From positions 1,054,001 through 1,118,000 of the forward strand of contig JACJXP010000001.1 of assembly GCA_020636575.1 (NCBI GenBank): a DNA stretch of 64,000 nucleotides. Direction: 5' to 3'. The DNA comes from Chitinophagales bacterium. GTDB lineage: Bacteria > Bacteroidota > Bacteroidia > Chitinophagales > Chitinophagaceae. Under the pieces are notes generated by a model that worked only from the letters and a program-made list of their open reading frames with translations, ran no database searches and was not told the origin of the DNA. This document shows, piece after piece, positions 49,876 to 59,889 of the stretch. The position numbers were made by a program, and so were the translations under genes. Positions within the stretch are counted from its first letter, which is position 1. Each line of letters begins with the position of its first letter.

Positions 49876-51132
49876 CTAAGAAAGGCTTTGAAGTGTCGTT
49901 CTTAATGCACTGATCATCTCATCAATTTCCTCTTTTTTACAGGTGCCCACACTCAATCGATACCAGGGTGAAGATCTGTCTGCACCAAATGCATAGAAAG
50001 GAACTAATGCAATACCAGCTGCATTCAAAATAAACGCTGTTACATCTGACTGATCTTTTAGCAACTGACCTTCACTTGTTTTTTTACCAACCAGGTCGAT
50101 CTTAATGGTCAGGTATATAGCAGCTTCAGGAGCAATCGCATCTACAGGCAACCCTTCATTTTTAAGGGTGCTAAGTCCTTTATATATGCGCTGTAGTCTC
50201 TCTTCAAGTTCTCTTTTGAAATGCCGTAAGAACTCATCCACAACTTCTTTTCTATTGATATAAACCGCAACAGCTTTTTGCTCAGCCATAGGAGCCCATG
50301 CACCCACATGTGTCAGTATCATACGCATTTTATGAATGATTGTTGCCGGACCAAGCGCCCATCCAACTCTTACTCCTGTGGATGCAAAACATTTACTAAT
50401 GGCATCAATAAAAACGGTGTAATCCCGCATCGCTGGTCTTAACGTAACAGGATCATAATGGTTCGTATCCCCGTAGGTAAGCAGGCGATACATTTGATCA
50501 TACATTACAAACAGCTTCTTTTCGCCAGGACCACGACGTTCATTCTCTTCTAATACCATATCACAAATAGCTTCTAGTTCTTCTTTTTTGAAAGTGGTAC
50601 CCGTCGGGTTTTGTGGAGAACAAAGTGCTATTAAAACAGCATCTTTAATATGAGGGCGGATATCATCTGCAGTAGGCATAAAGTTATTTTCTGCAGTTGC
50701 TTCCACTACAATATGCTGTCCGTCTACAAAATGAGTGTAATGGTTATTATTCCAGGAAGGAACAGCGTAGATCACTTTGTCTGATTTATCGCAGATGGCC
50801 CTGAATGTAGCGTAAATAAGTGGCCTGCCGCCAGAAGAAACCAGTATCTCATTGATGCCATAATCCAACCCTCCGCTATCCTTCATAAAGGTTGCCAGTG
50901 CTTCACGAAGGTCAAGATTGCCTTCTGCTGCCGGGTAGTTAGTGAAATGTCTGCGATAAGCTTCTACAATCGCATTTTCAAGTTCATGAGGAATAGGAAA
51001 TATAGATGGGTCAAAATCACCAACTGTAAAGTTGTAAATTTTTTCTCCCTGGCGGATCTTTTCCCTGATCTCACCGCCCAGCTTTACTATTTCAGATCCT
51101 ATTAAAGTCTCTGCAAGATTCGACAATTTCAT
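49876..51132 (-). CDS. PLP-dependent class I/II aminotransferase
   Basis: 418 residues from the ATG at 51132; a good ribosome binding site (GGGAGG, 5 bp spacing) decides this start over an upstream in-frame TTG at 51153. Fold-type I motifs: QNPTG (N175), YDQ (Y211, D212), the PLP-binding K247 in DAISKCFASTGVRVGW, and GGRPLIYATF near the cofactor. It resembles the aspartate aminotransferase-like group. The amino acid specificity is unknown. A single-gene unit. Confidence 0.92.
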   Translation of the reverse strand: MKLSNLAETLIGSEIVKLGGEIREKIRQGEKIYNFTVGDFDPSIFPIPHELENAIVEAYRRHFTNYPAAEGNLDLREALATFMKDSGGLDYGINEILVSSGGRPLIYATFRAICDKSDKVIYAVPSWNNNHYTHFVDGQHIVVEATAENNFMPTADDIRPHIKDAVLIALCSPQNPTGTTFKKEELEAICDMVLEENERRGPGEKKLFVMYDQMYRLLTYGDTNHYDPVTLRPAMRDYTVFIDAISKCFASTGVRVGWALGPATIIHKMRMILTHVGAWAPMAEQKAVAVYINRKEVVDEFLRHFKRELEERLQRIYKGLSTLKNEGLPVDAIAPEAAIYLTIKIDLVGKKTSEGQLLKDQSDVTAFILNAAGIALVPFYAFGADRSSPWYRLSVGTCKKEEIDEMISALRTTLQSLS

Positions 51133-51150
51133 ACTAACCTCCCTTTGCGG

Positions 51151-51158
51151 CAAAAATA
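51151..51158 (-). promoter_or_regulatory. Candidate -7 box for the aminotransferase gene
   Basis: TATTTTTG on the minus strand fits TAnnTTTG and lies 18 bp before the ATG at 51132, leaving room for the GGGAGG ribosome site. No TTG at -33. Confidence 0.4.
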
Positions 51159-51187
51159 ATGTAATTGCCGTAAAGGGATTATGATAG

Positions 51188-54100
51188 CTATTGTATGGGG
51201 GTATAATCTTTAAAAAGATTTACCCGTGTATTTTCTGACAATTGGCGATAACTTTTCCATTTATCGTCAAAAAATTCATTGATGTTTTTGATGGCTTCTG
51301 CAACAGCTTTTTCTGCATTTACCACCAGTCGTTCTTCCTGGGGACCCGGCTTTATCATTTTACTAAAGATATTCCGTCTTGCCAGACCGATCTGCGATAA
51401 AGCGGTCACTTCAAAAAGATTCCGGACAATGCCCTGCCTGCTGTCGGTTTTGCCTGTGATGGATTCTTTTAATTCCTTTATGTCTTTTACTATCTTACCA
51501 GTTTGTTTTTTTAAAGAATCAGTTTCTTTTCCTTCCAGTCCTTTAAGCTGTGCCTGTATTTTTTCACAAACATCTTCTGCTTCATCTAATCTGTCCAGTC
51601 CTTCGGTAAGTTTCATACTGCTTTCTTCGATCCTATCGTATAGTTTCCGCTGAGCAATTTTAATATCGTTTTTGTTACCCAACCGGGGGTCATCCTTTAC
51701 CGTAATAAAAGTTGAATCTGTATCACCGGCATAGGTAATTGTCATTTTGTAGGTGCCTGGTAAAACTTGTAACCCTCCGGGTTCATTGGCTCCGGGTTGT
51801 GGTTTAGGCCTACCGGGTTGGCGAACCCCTTTTTCTTCCATACCCCAATACATCCGGTTGAAACCGGTATCTACATTCCATCGAAGCGTACGGATCAATT
51901 CATTTTTTTCGTTGTAAATATGAACTGTTGAAGTATCCTTTTTGCTATTACCCCCGCGGCGGGTATTGATCGCAGTCGGCTGCTCTTTTTTTATTTTTTC
52001 TTTACCAGTTTCTTTTTCGGGCTTATTGATGAAAAATGAAACAGCAGCGCCACGTCTCCGATTATCTGCGTCCCACAGCCCATAGGTACTCCAGTCATAT
52101 CCCGGTGCTGGTTTATATTCTGCCTGGTATGCGTCAGGTGCAGGAAATACAGTGATTGTTTTTTCAAACTCCTTTCCATTATTAGCCGCAGCTTTTCTGA
52201 AAGGCCTTATGTCATCAAATATCCAAATGGCACGGCCAAAGGTTCCGATAACAAGATCTGCTTCTCTTTCCTGTATCGTCATATCATAAGTAGAAACAGA
52301 TGGATATCCATTTTTCCATTGTTCAAAGGAATTGCCATTGTCAAAGCTTATCCATAAACCATGTTCAGTGCCCACGAATACCAGGTTAGGCTCAACAGGA
52401 TCCTGTATCACACATAATGCATATCCATTCACTTTATTATCATCGATCATTCTTGTCCAGGTTCTCCCATAATCTGTGGTGCGGAATATATAAGGTTTAA
52501 AATCCCCACGTCGATAATCATTCGCTACCACAAATGCTTCTCCTGCATTATGCCTGCCTGTTTGGATCTGCGGTATCCAGCAGCCCAATGGCATGCCCGG
52601 TATTTTTCCTCTGAAGCTCTGCCATGTTTTACCGCCATCTTTTGTCAGCTGAACATTTCCATCATCAGTTCCTACCCATATCACACCTCTTTCTTTTTGA
52701 GAAGGAGCAATGGCAAGAATGGTACAATGGGTTTCTGCCCCGGTTATATCAAGAGTTAGCCCACCCGTATTTTGGAACGCCGCAATTTTTACAGAATCAT
52801 TTGTAGTAAGGTCAGGTGAAATAATATCCCAACTGGCGCCTTTGTCAATGCTTTTGTGAACAAACTGGCTACCGTAATAAATTGTCTTTTTATCAAAAGG
52901 GTCCTGTGCAAAACCTGAATTCCAGTTCCAGCGAAATTTTTGTTCGGGATCTAACTCAGCGGGTTTTATATACCAGCTTTCTCCTGTTCTCCAGTTTCTT
53001 TTACCAATACTTCCTCCCTGGCTCATGCTATAAACCCAGCTATTATCTTCGGGATCAGGGCTTACATCAAAACCATCTCCACCACCCACATTATCCCAAT
53101 AATAATTTTTTATTCCTCCGCTTATCCATGTATATGCAGGTCCGTGCCAGCTACCATTATCCTGCATTCCTCCCATTACATTATAAGGAACCTCATTGTC
53201 GGCATTAATATGATAAAATTGTCCAACTGGGATCTTTTCATCAAAAACCCAGTTCTTACCCCTGTCTCTTGAAATACCGATACCACCGTCATTACCTTCA
53301 ATAATATGATTACCATCATTTGGATTGATCCACCAGGCATGATGATCGGGGTGAATGCCGGAATAAGGGATCAAAGTGCTGAATGATTTTCCACCATCTT
53401 CACTAAATGTAATAGTGGAGTGCACATCATAAATCCTGTTTTCATTGACAGGGTCTACATAGATTTCCTGGTAATAAAAAGGACGATCTGAAACCTGTGC
53501 TGGATTATTATTTACCATTGTCCAGGTAAAACCCCCGTCATCACTTTTATATAACGCATTTTTAGTGGCTTCAACTTTAGCATAAACCCTTGAAGGCATA
53601 CTGCGGGAAAAAGCAATACCGATCCTGCCCAGTTTTCCTTCAGGCAGTCCGTCTTTACTGGTGAGTTGTTTCCATGTTTTACCGCCATCGATAGTAATAT
53701 GTAATCCGCTTCCTTCTCCGCCACTTGTCATATCCCACGGTGTTCTGCGAAATTGCCACATGGCGGCGATCAGTTTATTAGGGTTAGAAGGATCCATTAC
53801 AAGATCAGCACATCCGGTAGTATCGTTTATGTATAAAATTTTTGACCAGGTTTGTCCACCATCAGTTGTTTTATAAACACCTCTTTCCTTATGAACTGCG
53901 TAAGGATTACCGATAGCAGCAGCATAAACAATATCGGGGTTAACAGGATCTATCACTACTCGATGGATACAGATCGTATTATCAAGGCCCATTTTTTTCC
54001 ATGTTCTGCCTGCATCGAGAGATTTATAGATACCCTTACCAAGATTCAATGAGTTCCTTGGATTGCCTTCCCCGGTACCCACCCATACTATATTGGGATT

Positions 54101-54391
54101 GCTTTGTTGTATGGCAACAGAGCCAATATTCTGAATGGGCTGTTCGTCAAATACCTGTTGCCAGCTTTGGCCGGCATTGTCTGTTTTCCAAACTCCGCCA
54201 GAAGCAGAAGCAACGTATACAATGTTGGGATTCGCCACCACCGCATCAATAGATGTTATACGGCCGCTCATACCTGCCGGGCCAATATTGCGGGGTTTTA
54301 GGTTCTTAAAATCATCCAGGGATATTTTTTGCGAATTACTTTCTGTAACAATGAATGCAATAGCAAGACTTAATAAGAAATATTTTCTCAT
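51188..54391 (-). CDS. Secreted BNR/Asp-box repeat (VPS10/sortilin-like) propeller protein
   Basis: 1067 residues with signal peptide (MRKYFLLSLAIAFIVTESNSQ). At least ten Asp-box (BNR) units such as KTDNAGQSW, KSLDAGRTW, KTTDGGQTW, TIDGGKTW, SEDGGKSF and TKDGGKTW line a pair of beta-propellers like those of VPS10/sortilin and GH74 proteins. The C-terminal ~250 residues contain a beta-rich module and a Lys/Glu coiled coil. Proteins of this kind are labelled 'glycosyl hydrolase' in Bacteroidota, but catalytic residues cannot be assigned here. It stands alone with 79 bp to the SRPBCC gene. Confidence 0.85.
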   Translation of the reverse strand: MRKYFLLSLAIAFIVTESNSQKISLDDFKNLKPRNIGPAGMSGRITSIDAVVANPNIVYVASASGGVWKTDNAGQSWQQVFDEQPIQNIGSVAIQQSNPNIVWVGTGEGNPRNSLNLGKGIYKSLDAGRTWKKMGLDNTICIHRVVIDPVNPDIVYAAAIGNPYAVHKERGVYKTTDGGQTWSKILYINDTTGCADLVMDPSNPNKLIAAMWQFRRTPWDMTSGGEGSGLHITIDGGKTWKQLTSKDGLPEGKLGRIGIAFSRSMPSRVYAKVEATKNALYKSDDGGFTWTMVNNNPAQVSDRPFYYQEIYVDPVNENRIYDVHSTITFSEDGGKSFSTLIPYSGIHPDHHAWWINPNDGNHIIEGNDGGIGISRDRGKNWVFDEKIPVGQFYHINADNEVPYNVMGGMQDNGSWHGPAYTWISGGIKNYYWDNVGGGDGFDVSPDPEDNSWVYSMSQGGSIGKRNWRTGESWYIKPAELDPEQKFRWNWNSGFAQDPFDKKTIYYGSQFVHKSIDKGASWDIISPDLTTNDSVKIAAFQNTGGLTLDITGAETHCTILAIAPSQKERGVIWVGTDDGNVQLTKDGGKTWQSFRGKIPGMPLGCWIPQIQTGRHNAGEAFVVANDYRRGDFKPYIFRTTDYGRTWTRMIDDNKVNGYALCVIQDPVEPNLVFVGTEHGLWISFDNGNSFEQWKNGYPSVSTYDMTIQEREADLVIGTFGRAIWIFDDIRPFRKAAANNGKEFEKTITVFPAPDAYQAEYKPAPGYDWSTYGLWDADNRRRGAAVSFFINKPEKETGKEKIKKEQPTAINTRRGGNSKKDTSTVHIYNEKNELIRTLRWNVDTGFNRMYWGMEEKGVRQPGRPKPQPGANEPGGLQVLPGTYKMTITYAGDTDSTFITVKDDPRLGNKNDIKIAQRKLYDRIEESSMKLTEGLDRLDEAEDVCEKIQAQLKGLEGKETDSLKKQTGKIVKDIKELKESITGKTDSRQGIVRNLFEVTALSQIGLARRNIFSKMIKPGPQEERLVVNAEKAVAEAIKNINEFFDDKWKSYRQLSENTRVNLFKDYTPIQ

Positions 54392-54470
54392 GATGCAGGT
54401 TGTTTATGTTTTAAACATACTTAAAAACCTCGTTGAAGAAAAAAAAATCAGATAAACGGCAGTTTGTAGT

Positions 54471-55028
54471 TTATTCTTCTAGACGATACAGCAATTCGAT
54501 GCCAGCTTTCATGGTATTTAAACCTGTTTCTACATCGCCACCCAATTGTTTGTCAAAACTGAAAAACAGGTTGAATATATTTTTGGGCCGGGGGGTTGAG
54601 ATCGTAATAAGCCATTCTACCTCTGTTACTTTTTCCTCTTTTGAGTTTAAATTGAATACGGAAGTAGCATTTCCTTTGCGGGGGGAGATAAATTTTATTG
54701 AATGACCGATCTTTCTTCCAGGGATAAGCTCAGTGATGGATATAGAACCTTCACCGGAAACCGACGGATCGCCTTTCCATGAAGTAGAAGCCCCTACTGT
54801 TCCGTCTGTTCCTTGTATTGAATAGGTTACGCTGGAATCCTGTTGCCCCCAAACCGAGTAGTGATTAAAGTTTTCCAGTTTCTTTAATTCATCAAATATG
54901 ATATTGGCTGGTGCATTGATAATGACAGTACGTTGAATTTTCTGATTAACGGGAAGAAAGAATGTCATACCGGCTACAATCAGAATTACAGCCAGTAGAA
55001 AGAATAGAAATAATCGCAGGCCTTTCAT
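54471..55028 (-). CDS. SRPBCC family protein with N-terminal membrane anchor
   Basis: 185 residues. An N-terminal hydrophobic helix (LFLFFLLAVILIVAGMTFFL) anchors an SRPBCC/START-like fold beginning IQRTVIINAPANIIFDELKKLENF and ending GLNTMKAGIELLYRL, the pattern of polyketide-cyclase-like proteins. It likely binds a hydrophobic ligand; the ligand is unknown. It starts 6 bp after the M16 peptidase stop and is probably co-transcribed with it. Confidence 0.82.
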   Translation of the reverse strand: MKGLRLFLFFLLAVILIVAGMTFFLPVNQKIQRTVIINAPANIIFDELKKLENFNHYSVWGQQDSSVTYSIQGTDGTVGASTSWKGDPSVSGEGSISITELIPGRKIGHSIKFISPRKGNATSVFNLNSKEEKVTEVEWLITISTPRPKNIFNLFFSFDKQLGGDVETGLNTMKAGIELLYRLEE

Positions 55029-55034
55029 TTGGGT

Positions 55035-57875
55035 TTAAAATCCTTTAAGTGGTTTTTCTTCTTCCTTACCGGGTTTCAATACAACCCTGATGAATTTGCT
55101 GAGGTTGATATATTTTTTAGCAACCTGTTGGATCATTGCCGAATTCAGGTCTTCAACCTGTTGTTCCTTTTTTAATATCTCGGCAGGACTGGTTCCATAA
55201 TACCAGGCTTCATAAAGACCATTTAACCAAAACTGGTTCTGTTTTACATCTACTTCAAGCTTACGTTTCTGTTGCTCTTTGATTTTTTCAAGATCCTCGG
55301 ATGTAACACCATTGTTAATGATCTTCCTTAATTCATCCAAAGCTGCTTTACTTAAAGTGTCAACATTTTCAGGCGCACAGGGAAATACAATATTAAAATT
55401 GGAAGAAGTGTAAGGTATTCTGCCCATGGAGCCAGATGCACTCACACCATATACACCGCCTTTCTCTTCTCTTAATTGTTCAACCAGCTTAATACTCATA
55501 ACGTCCCCCAGCGATTTTAAAGCGTATGCTTCATTGCTGCTGTATTTGGCAGGTTGTGTAAAGACCATCGCTACAAGACTTTTAGGATCGGCTCCCTTTT
55601 CAAAAACCTTGTCAATGCTTCCGGTAGGGGGTCTTATACCAAGATCCTTATACTTTTCTTTTTTTGATGAACCGGGCAGACTGCCAATGTATTTTTCTAT
55701 CAGGGGTTTCAATGATTCTTCATCCAAAGCCCCCACAAAGAAAAATGTAAAATCACCGGCATTCGCAAAGCGTTCTTTGTATATCTGTATACTTTTATCA
55801 AGATCGATCTTATCAAAATCTTCTTCTTGGGGGATGCCACCGGCCCTCGGATGATTTTGTGTCATCAATTTTTGAAACTCCCCACTAAAATAGATCTGCG
55901 GATTAGCGCTGAGGTTAGCATAAAATTGTTTTTGTCTTGTTTTAAATGATTCAAATGCTGCTGTATCTTTTCGGGGAGAACTAAAATACAGATGGATCAG
56001 TTGAAGTAATGTTTCAGTTTCTTTTGGAGTGGAACTTCCATTAAGCCCTTCGCCATATAAACCAATATTTGGAGATACACCAGTATTCTTACCCTTCAGC
56101 ATATTCCCAAGGTCAACAGCAGAAAAATCGCCAACACCACTTTGGTTCACCAATGATGCGGCATAATTGGCAGAGTAGTAATCTGCATCTTTTACCAATG
56201 AATGCCCTCCCTTGCTGAATGCCCTGAACAGGATCTCATCATTTTTAAAATTGGTGTTCTTGAGTACCACTGTAGCTCCATTCGATAAGTTAAGAATACT
56301 TATTTCCAAAGCAGTATCCTGCTTTATGCTAACGATCTTTCCTGATTTTAAACCGGTAGGGTCCATCAGGGCTGTTGCCAGCTCCTTTGCTTTGTAAGGC
56401 TCTACGTTGGCAGTTTCAACCTGGTCCAGTATTTCATTTACTTCCTGGTAGGAGGGTATCCTCACATTTTCCTTATCCGGGGCATTGATGGTTACTACCA
56501 TATTATCTTTTGTGATCCATGCTGACGCCAGCTTATTGATATCTTCCAGTTTTACAGAAGCTAACTGCTGTTTTACAAAATCATATTCCCATTCAATACC
56601 GGGTATTGGCTCATTGATCAAAAAATTGTTGACATACTCATCAACATATTTGTATGATTCTTCTTTTTCCCTTTCGTTAAAAATACTCTCATATACACTG
56701 AGCATCTCCTTCTTTTGAAGGTCAAGCTCGGCTTGTGTAAAACCATGTAAAAGGATGCGCCTGTTTTCCTCAAGCAACGCATAAAGACTACGGGTAAGAC
56801 CCGTATCACTACTGTTTGCATAAACCTCGTAAGCATCTTTTGTGCGGGCATAGCTTTTACCGTAGTAAGAACCTGCTCCTACAAATGGTGGGTTAGACGC
56901 AAGAGCCAACTCCCTGAAACGGCTATTCAGCATTCCCGTAAACAGCCAGCGATTCATATAGTGTACATATTCTGCGATGCTGTATTGCGGTTGCACCGGT
57001 TTTTTGTATAACAGCTCTACAGACGGGAAAGCTGTTTCCTTGTCCTTGGCTACAGCTATCAGGGTTTCTAAGTGATCGGGAACAAAAAACTCTGTTCTTT
57101 TTCTTGGTGATACGGCTTTGGGAATGTCACTGAACGTTTTTATGATCTTTTGTTCCATTTCATTGACATCGATATCACCCACAACGATCACCGCCTGCAG
57201 GTCAGGCCGGTACCAATCCTTATAAAAACGTTTCAATGCATCATGCGAAAAGGTTTCTAGTGATTCCTTTGTGCCTATAGGCAATCGTTTCGCATATTGT
57301 GATCCGTTATACTGAACAGGCAGTGTTTGCTTCATCATTCTTTCTTCAGCACCGCGGCTCAACCGCCATTCTTCTATCACTACACCTCTTTCTTTTTCAA
57401 TTTCAAGCGAATCCAATGTAGCGTTATGTGCCCAGTCTTCCAGAATTTCAAGGCCCTTATCAACTAACCCGGGTTTATCGGTTGGTACAGGAAGTATATA
57501 AACTGTTTCGTCAAAACTTGTATAAGCATTCAGGTCAGCACCAAATTCAACGCCGATACTTTGCAGGTAGCTTACCAGTTCATTTTTAGGAAAACGTTTG
57601 GTGCCATTAAAATTCATATGCTCCATAAAGTGTGCAAGGCCCAGTTGATCTTCTTCTTCTAACACAGATCCTGCATTGACTACCAGCCTTAATTCAGCTC
57701 TTTGCTCAGGCAGTGAGTTGTGCCTGATGTAATAAGTGAGTCCGTTGGCGAGCCTCCCGATCTTTACTTTGGGATCCACAGGCATCACCTGGGTCTCATC
57801 TATCTGCGCCAGAACAGTGACCGACAAAAACGCCGCAGCGCAGCATAACCATAACCGTAACATATGCTTTATCAC
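55035..57875 (-). CDS. M16 family zinc peptidase (pitrilysin/insulinase type), periplasmic
   Basis: 946 residues with signal peptide ending near VLAQIDE; the second ATG at codon 5 is an alternative start. The inverted zinc motif HFMEH (H82, E85, H86) is intact, with the third ligand Glu in KERGVVIEEW about 75 residues on. A C-terminal inactive M16 half is present, so both domains lie on one chain as in PqqL-type peptidases. It degrades small proteins or peptides in the periplasm. It leads a two-gene unit with the SRPBCC gene. Confidence 0.94.
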   Translation of the reverse strand: MIKHMLRLWLCCAAAFLSVTVLAQIDETQVMPVDPKVKIGRLANGLTYYIRHNSLPEQRAELRLVVNAGSVLEEEDQLGLAHFMEHMNFNGTKRFPKNELVSYLQSIGVEFGADLNAYTSFDETVYILPVPTDKPGLVDKGLEILEDWAHNATLDSLEIEKERGVVIEEWRLSRGAEERMMKQTLPVQYNGSQYAKRLPIGTKESLETFSHDALKRFYKDWYRPDLQAVIVVGDIDVNEMEQKIIKTFSDIPKAVSPRKRTEFFVPDHLETLIAVAKDKETAFPSVELLYKKPVQPQYSIAEYVHYMNRWLFTGMLNSRFRELALASNPPFVGAGSYYGKSYARTKDAYEVYANSSDTGLTRSLYALLEENRRILLHGFTQAELDLQKKEMLSVYESIFNEREKEESYKYVDEYVNNFLINEPIPGIEWEYDFVKQQLASVKLEDINKLASAWITKDNMVVTINAPDKENVRIPSYQEVNEILDQVETANVEPYKAKELATALMDPTGLKSGKIVSIKQDTALEISILNLSNGATVVLKNTNFKNDEILFRAFSKGGHSLVKDADYYSANYAASLVNQSGVGDFSAVDLGNMLKGKNTGVSPNIGLYGEGLNGSSTPKETETLLQLIHLYFSSPRKDTAAFESFKTRQKQFYANLSANPQIYFSGEFQKLMTQNHPRAGGIPQEEDFDKIDLDKSIQIYKERFANAGDFTFFFVGALDEESLKPLIEKYIGSLPGSSKKEKYKDLGIRPPTGSIDKVFEKGADPKSLVAMVFTQPAKYSSNEAYALKSLGDVMSIKLVEQLREEKGGVYGVSASGSMGRIPYTSSNFNIVFPCAPENVDTLSKAALDELRKIINNGVTSEDLEKIKEQQKRKLEVDVKQNQFWLNGLYEAWYYGTSPAEILKKEQQVEDLNSAMIQQVAKKYINLSKFIRVVLKPGKEEEKPLKGF

Positions 57876-57957
57876 TTTTTGATATTTTTTTGAGGCTTTC
57901 CTGTGGAGATTATTGGGGGTATAAATTTATTGGAATCATCCCTTACAGGAAAATAAA

Positions 57958-57979
57958 AATCCTGCGCTGGGGCAGGATT
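57958..57979 (-). terminator. Intrinsic terminator of msrB
   Basis: 8-bp stem AATCCTGC/GCAGGATT with a 6-base loop, followed on the minus strand by TTTTATTTT. It lies 23 bp after the msrB stop and well before the M16 start, so it separates the two genes. Confidence 0.75.
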
Positions 57980-58002
57980 ATGACAAATAGATCACAAATG
58001 CT

Positions 58003-58563
58003 TTATTCTTGCTTTTTTGAGTATTCTTCACCTGCCTTTTTTGCCTTTTCAAAGTCAAGTATCACTCCATTGATGCAATAGCGCAAACCTGTAGGAGGGG
58101 GGCCATCATCAAATACATGGCCGAGATGTGCTTTACAGCGACCACACTGTACTTCAGTTCTTTGCATGCCATGAGTATTATCAGGTGTATAGATAATGCT
58201 TGATTTGCTTATCGGCTCATAAAAACTGGGCCATCCGCAGCCGCTTTCAAACTTGGTGTCGCTTTTAAAAAGTGGATTGCCGCAAGCAGCACAGTAATAA
58301 GTGCCGATCTCGTTGAATTTTTCAAACTTACTGGTCCATGGACTTTCTGTGCCTTTCATTCTTGCGATATAAAAAACATCCGAGGGAAGTATCTTTTTCC
58401 ATTCTTCCTCTGTCATCACCACTTTTGATGTGTCTGTTTTAGAATAAACCGGGTTGTTATTTTTTGTTGAATCCATTGTAACTGAACTATTTGAGGTTTG
58501 ATTTTGGGAATTACATTGCTGAAAGAATGCCGTTATTAGTATCAGGGTGAAAAATTTTGTCAT
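58003..58563 (-). CDS. msrB: Peptide-methionine (R)-S-oxide reductase, secreted
   Basis: 186 residues. The N-terminus is a signal peptide (MTKFFTLILITAFFQQC) without a standard lipobox, followed by a Ser/Thr/Asn linker. The MsrB domain has the zinc cysteines C91/C94 (YYCAACGNPLF) and C140/C143 (QCGRCKAHLGHVF), the GCGWPSFYEP block and the catalytic Cys163 in GLRYCINGVILDF. It repairs oxidised methionine in exported proteins. An exact TAnnTTTG box lies 16 bp upstream and a terminator downstream. Confidence 0.95.
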   Translation of the reverse strand: MTKFFTLILITAFFQQCNSQNQTSNSSVTMDSTKNNNPVYSKTDTSKVVMTEEEWKKILPSDVFYIARMKGTESPWTSKFEKFNEIGTYYCAACGNPLFKSDTKFESGCGWPSFYEPISKSSIIYTPDNTHGMQRTEVQCGRCKAHLGHVFDDGPPPTGLRYCINGVILDFEKAKKAGEEYSKKQE

Positions 58564-58579
58564 CAGTTTTATTGTTTAA

Positions 58580-58587
58580 CAAATTTA
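58580..58587 (-). promoter_or_regulatory. Candidate -7 box for msrB
   Basis: TAAATTTG on the minus strand fits TAnnTTTG, 16 bp before the ATG at 58563. A TTG lies 24 bases further up, longer than the usual 18-21 spacing. Confidence 0.35.
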
Positions 58588-58705
58588 CGTAATCCCTGTT
58601 CGCAGGGTTTGCAAGCGGATGAATGACAAAAACACTTTAACATATTTCCTCTAACCAGCTAATTTTCAGATAGTATACTCCGCTTCGTTTTTGCTTTCTG
58701 TATGT

Positions 58706-58713
58706 TATATTTG
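58706..58713 (+). promoter_or_regulatory. Candidate -7 box for adk
   Basis: TATATTTG fits TAnnTTTG and is 22 bp before the adk ATG at 58736. The nearest TTG is only 12 bases upstream, shorter than usual. Confidence 0.4.
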
Positions 58714-58735
58714 TCAGCCACACATTTAATTGCAT

Positions 58736-59317
58736 ATGTTTAATTTGATATTGTTTGGCCCTCCGGGCAGTGGAAAAGGAACTCAATCAGAAAAGCTGGT
58801 TGAAAAGTATGAGTTTGTGCATTTGTCAACCGGTAATTTGCTGCGCCAGGAAATTGCAGATAAAACCCCGTTGGGACTTGAGGCCAAGAGTTTTATGGAC
58901 AAAGGGCAACTGGTTCCCGATGAAGTAGTGATCGGTATGGTTGATTCCTATTTTGATCTGCATAAAGATGCCCGTGGCTTTTTGTTTGATGGATATCCCC
59001 GCACAGTGGCCCAGGCGGAGGCCCTGGATAAACTATTGAAGCTAAAGAAAACAGAGATCAATACAGTGCTTGCTTTAGAGGTAAGTGAAGAAGAGTTGGT
59101 ATCCCGCCTGCTCAACAGGGGAAAGACCAGTGGTAGAAGTGATGATACCAATGAAGAAGTGATCCGCAAAAGATTTGCTGTGTATAATAACGAGACCACA
59201 CCCGTAGCTGATTATTATAAAAAGATCAACAAATTCGAGTCAATAAAAGGAGAAGGAAGTATTGACAGTATTTTTTCCCGCATCTGTGATGCGCTGGATA
59301 AAAGGATGAAGAAGTAA
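58736..59317 (+). CDS. adk: Adenylate kinase
   Basis: 193 residues from the ATG at 58736; an in-frame TTG two codons earlier is unlikely. P-loop GPPGSGKGTQ, AMP-binding region LSTGNLLRQEI and FDGYPRTVAQAEAL, and a short LID (RGKTSGRSDDTNEEVIRKR) without zinc cysteines, as in other short-type enzymes. It interconverts ATP, AMP and ADP. Single gene; the next starts 35 bp later. Confidence 0.97.
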   Translation: MFNLILFGPPGSGKGTQSEKLVEKYEFVHLSTGNLLRQEIADKTPLGLEAKSFMDKGQLVPDEVVIGMVDSYFDLHKDARGFLFDGYPRTVAQAEALDKLLKLKKTEINTVLALEVSEEELVSRLLNRGKTSGRSDDTNEEVIRKRFAVYNNETTPVADYYKKINKFESIKGEGSIDSIFSRICDALDKRMKK

Positions 59318-59352
59318 AGAGCCTTCTCAGGGAATAACAACGAAGCTTGCCA

Positions 59353-59826
59353 ATGAATATCGGGAAAGAAAATTTTCTCCGAACAAAGCTGATTGCATTA
59401 TTGCAGCAATCTGATCCGCATGCTGTTGCCCGATGGGGTAAGATGAATATGCAGCAAATGGTGGAGCATATGACAGATGTGTTTATGTGTGCCAACGGCA
59501 AACTGAAACTGGCAATCGTTACTCCACCGGACAAACTACCTGCTATTCGGGATTTCCTGATGAGCGATAAGCCTTTTAAGCAAAACACCAAAAGCCCTGT
59601 ACTGCCTGCGGAACCGATACCTTTAAAGAAACATACCATGCAGGCAGCTATTGGTAAACTGCAGGAGGAGATCATTCATTTCTTTGCGATTTTTGATAAA
59701 CACCCTGAATTAAAAACAGTAAACCCTGTTTTTGGAGAACTGAACTTCAATGAAAATGTGCAACTGTTATACAAACATTCTTTGCACCATTTACAGCAGT
59801 TTGGCATAGAGCCGATGCAGTATTAA
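59353..59826 (+). CDS. DinB/DUF1569-like protein
   Basis: 157 residues from the ATG at 59353; a TTG two codons earlier is not needed. A helical protein with WGKMNMQQMVEHMTDVF near the start and LYKHSLHHLQQFGIE near the end, the His-bearing positions of four-helix DinB-like folds (DUF1569 type), which often bind a metal. Enzymatic role unknown. It follows adk by 35 bp and may be read from the same promoter. Confidence 0.7.
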   Translation: MNIGKENFLRTKLIALLQQSDPHAVARWGKMNMQQMVEHMTDVFMCANGKLKLAIVTPPDKLPAIRDFLMSDKPFKQNTKSPVLPAEPIPLKKHTMQAAIGKLQEEIIHFFAIFDKHPELKTVNPVFGELNFNENVQLLYKHSLHHLQQFGIEPMQY

Positions 59827-59889
59827 GGATTTACTTTCAAAACGTTGTAAATTTATAAGCTGTATTACTAATTATTATCTTTCAAATGC

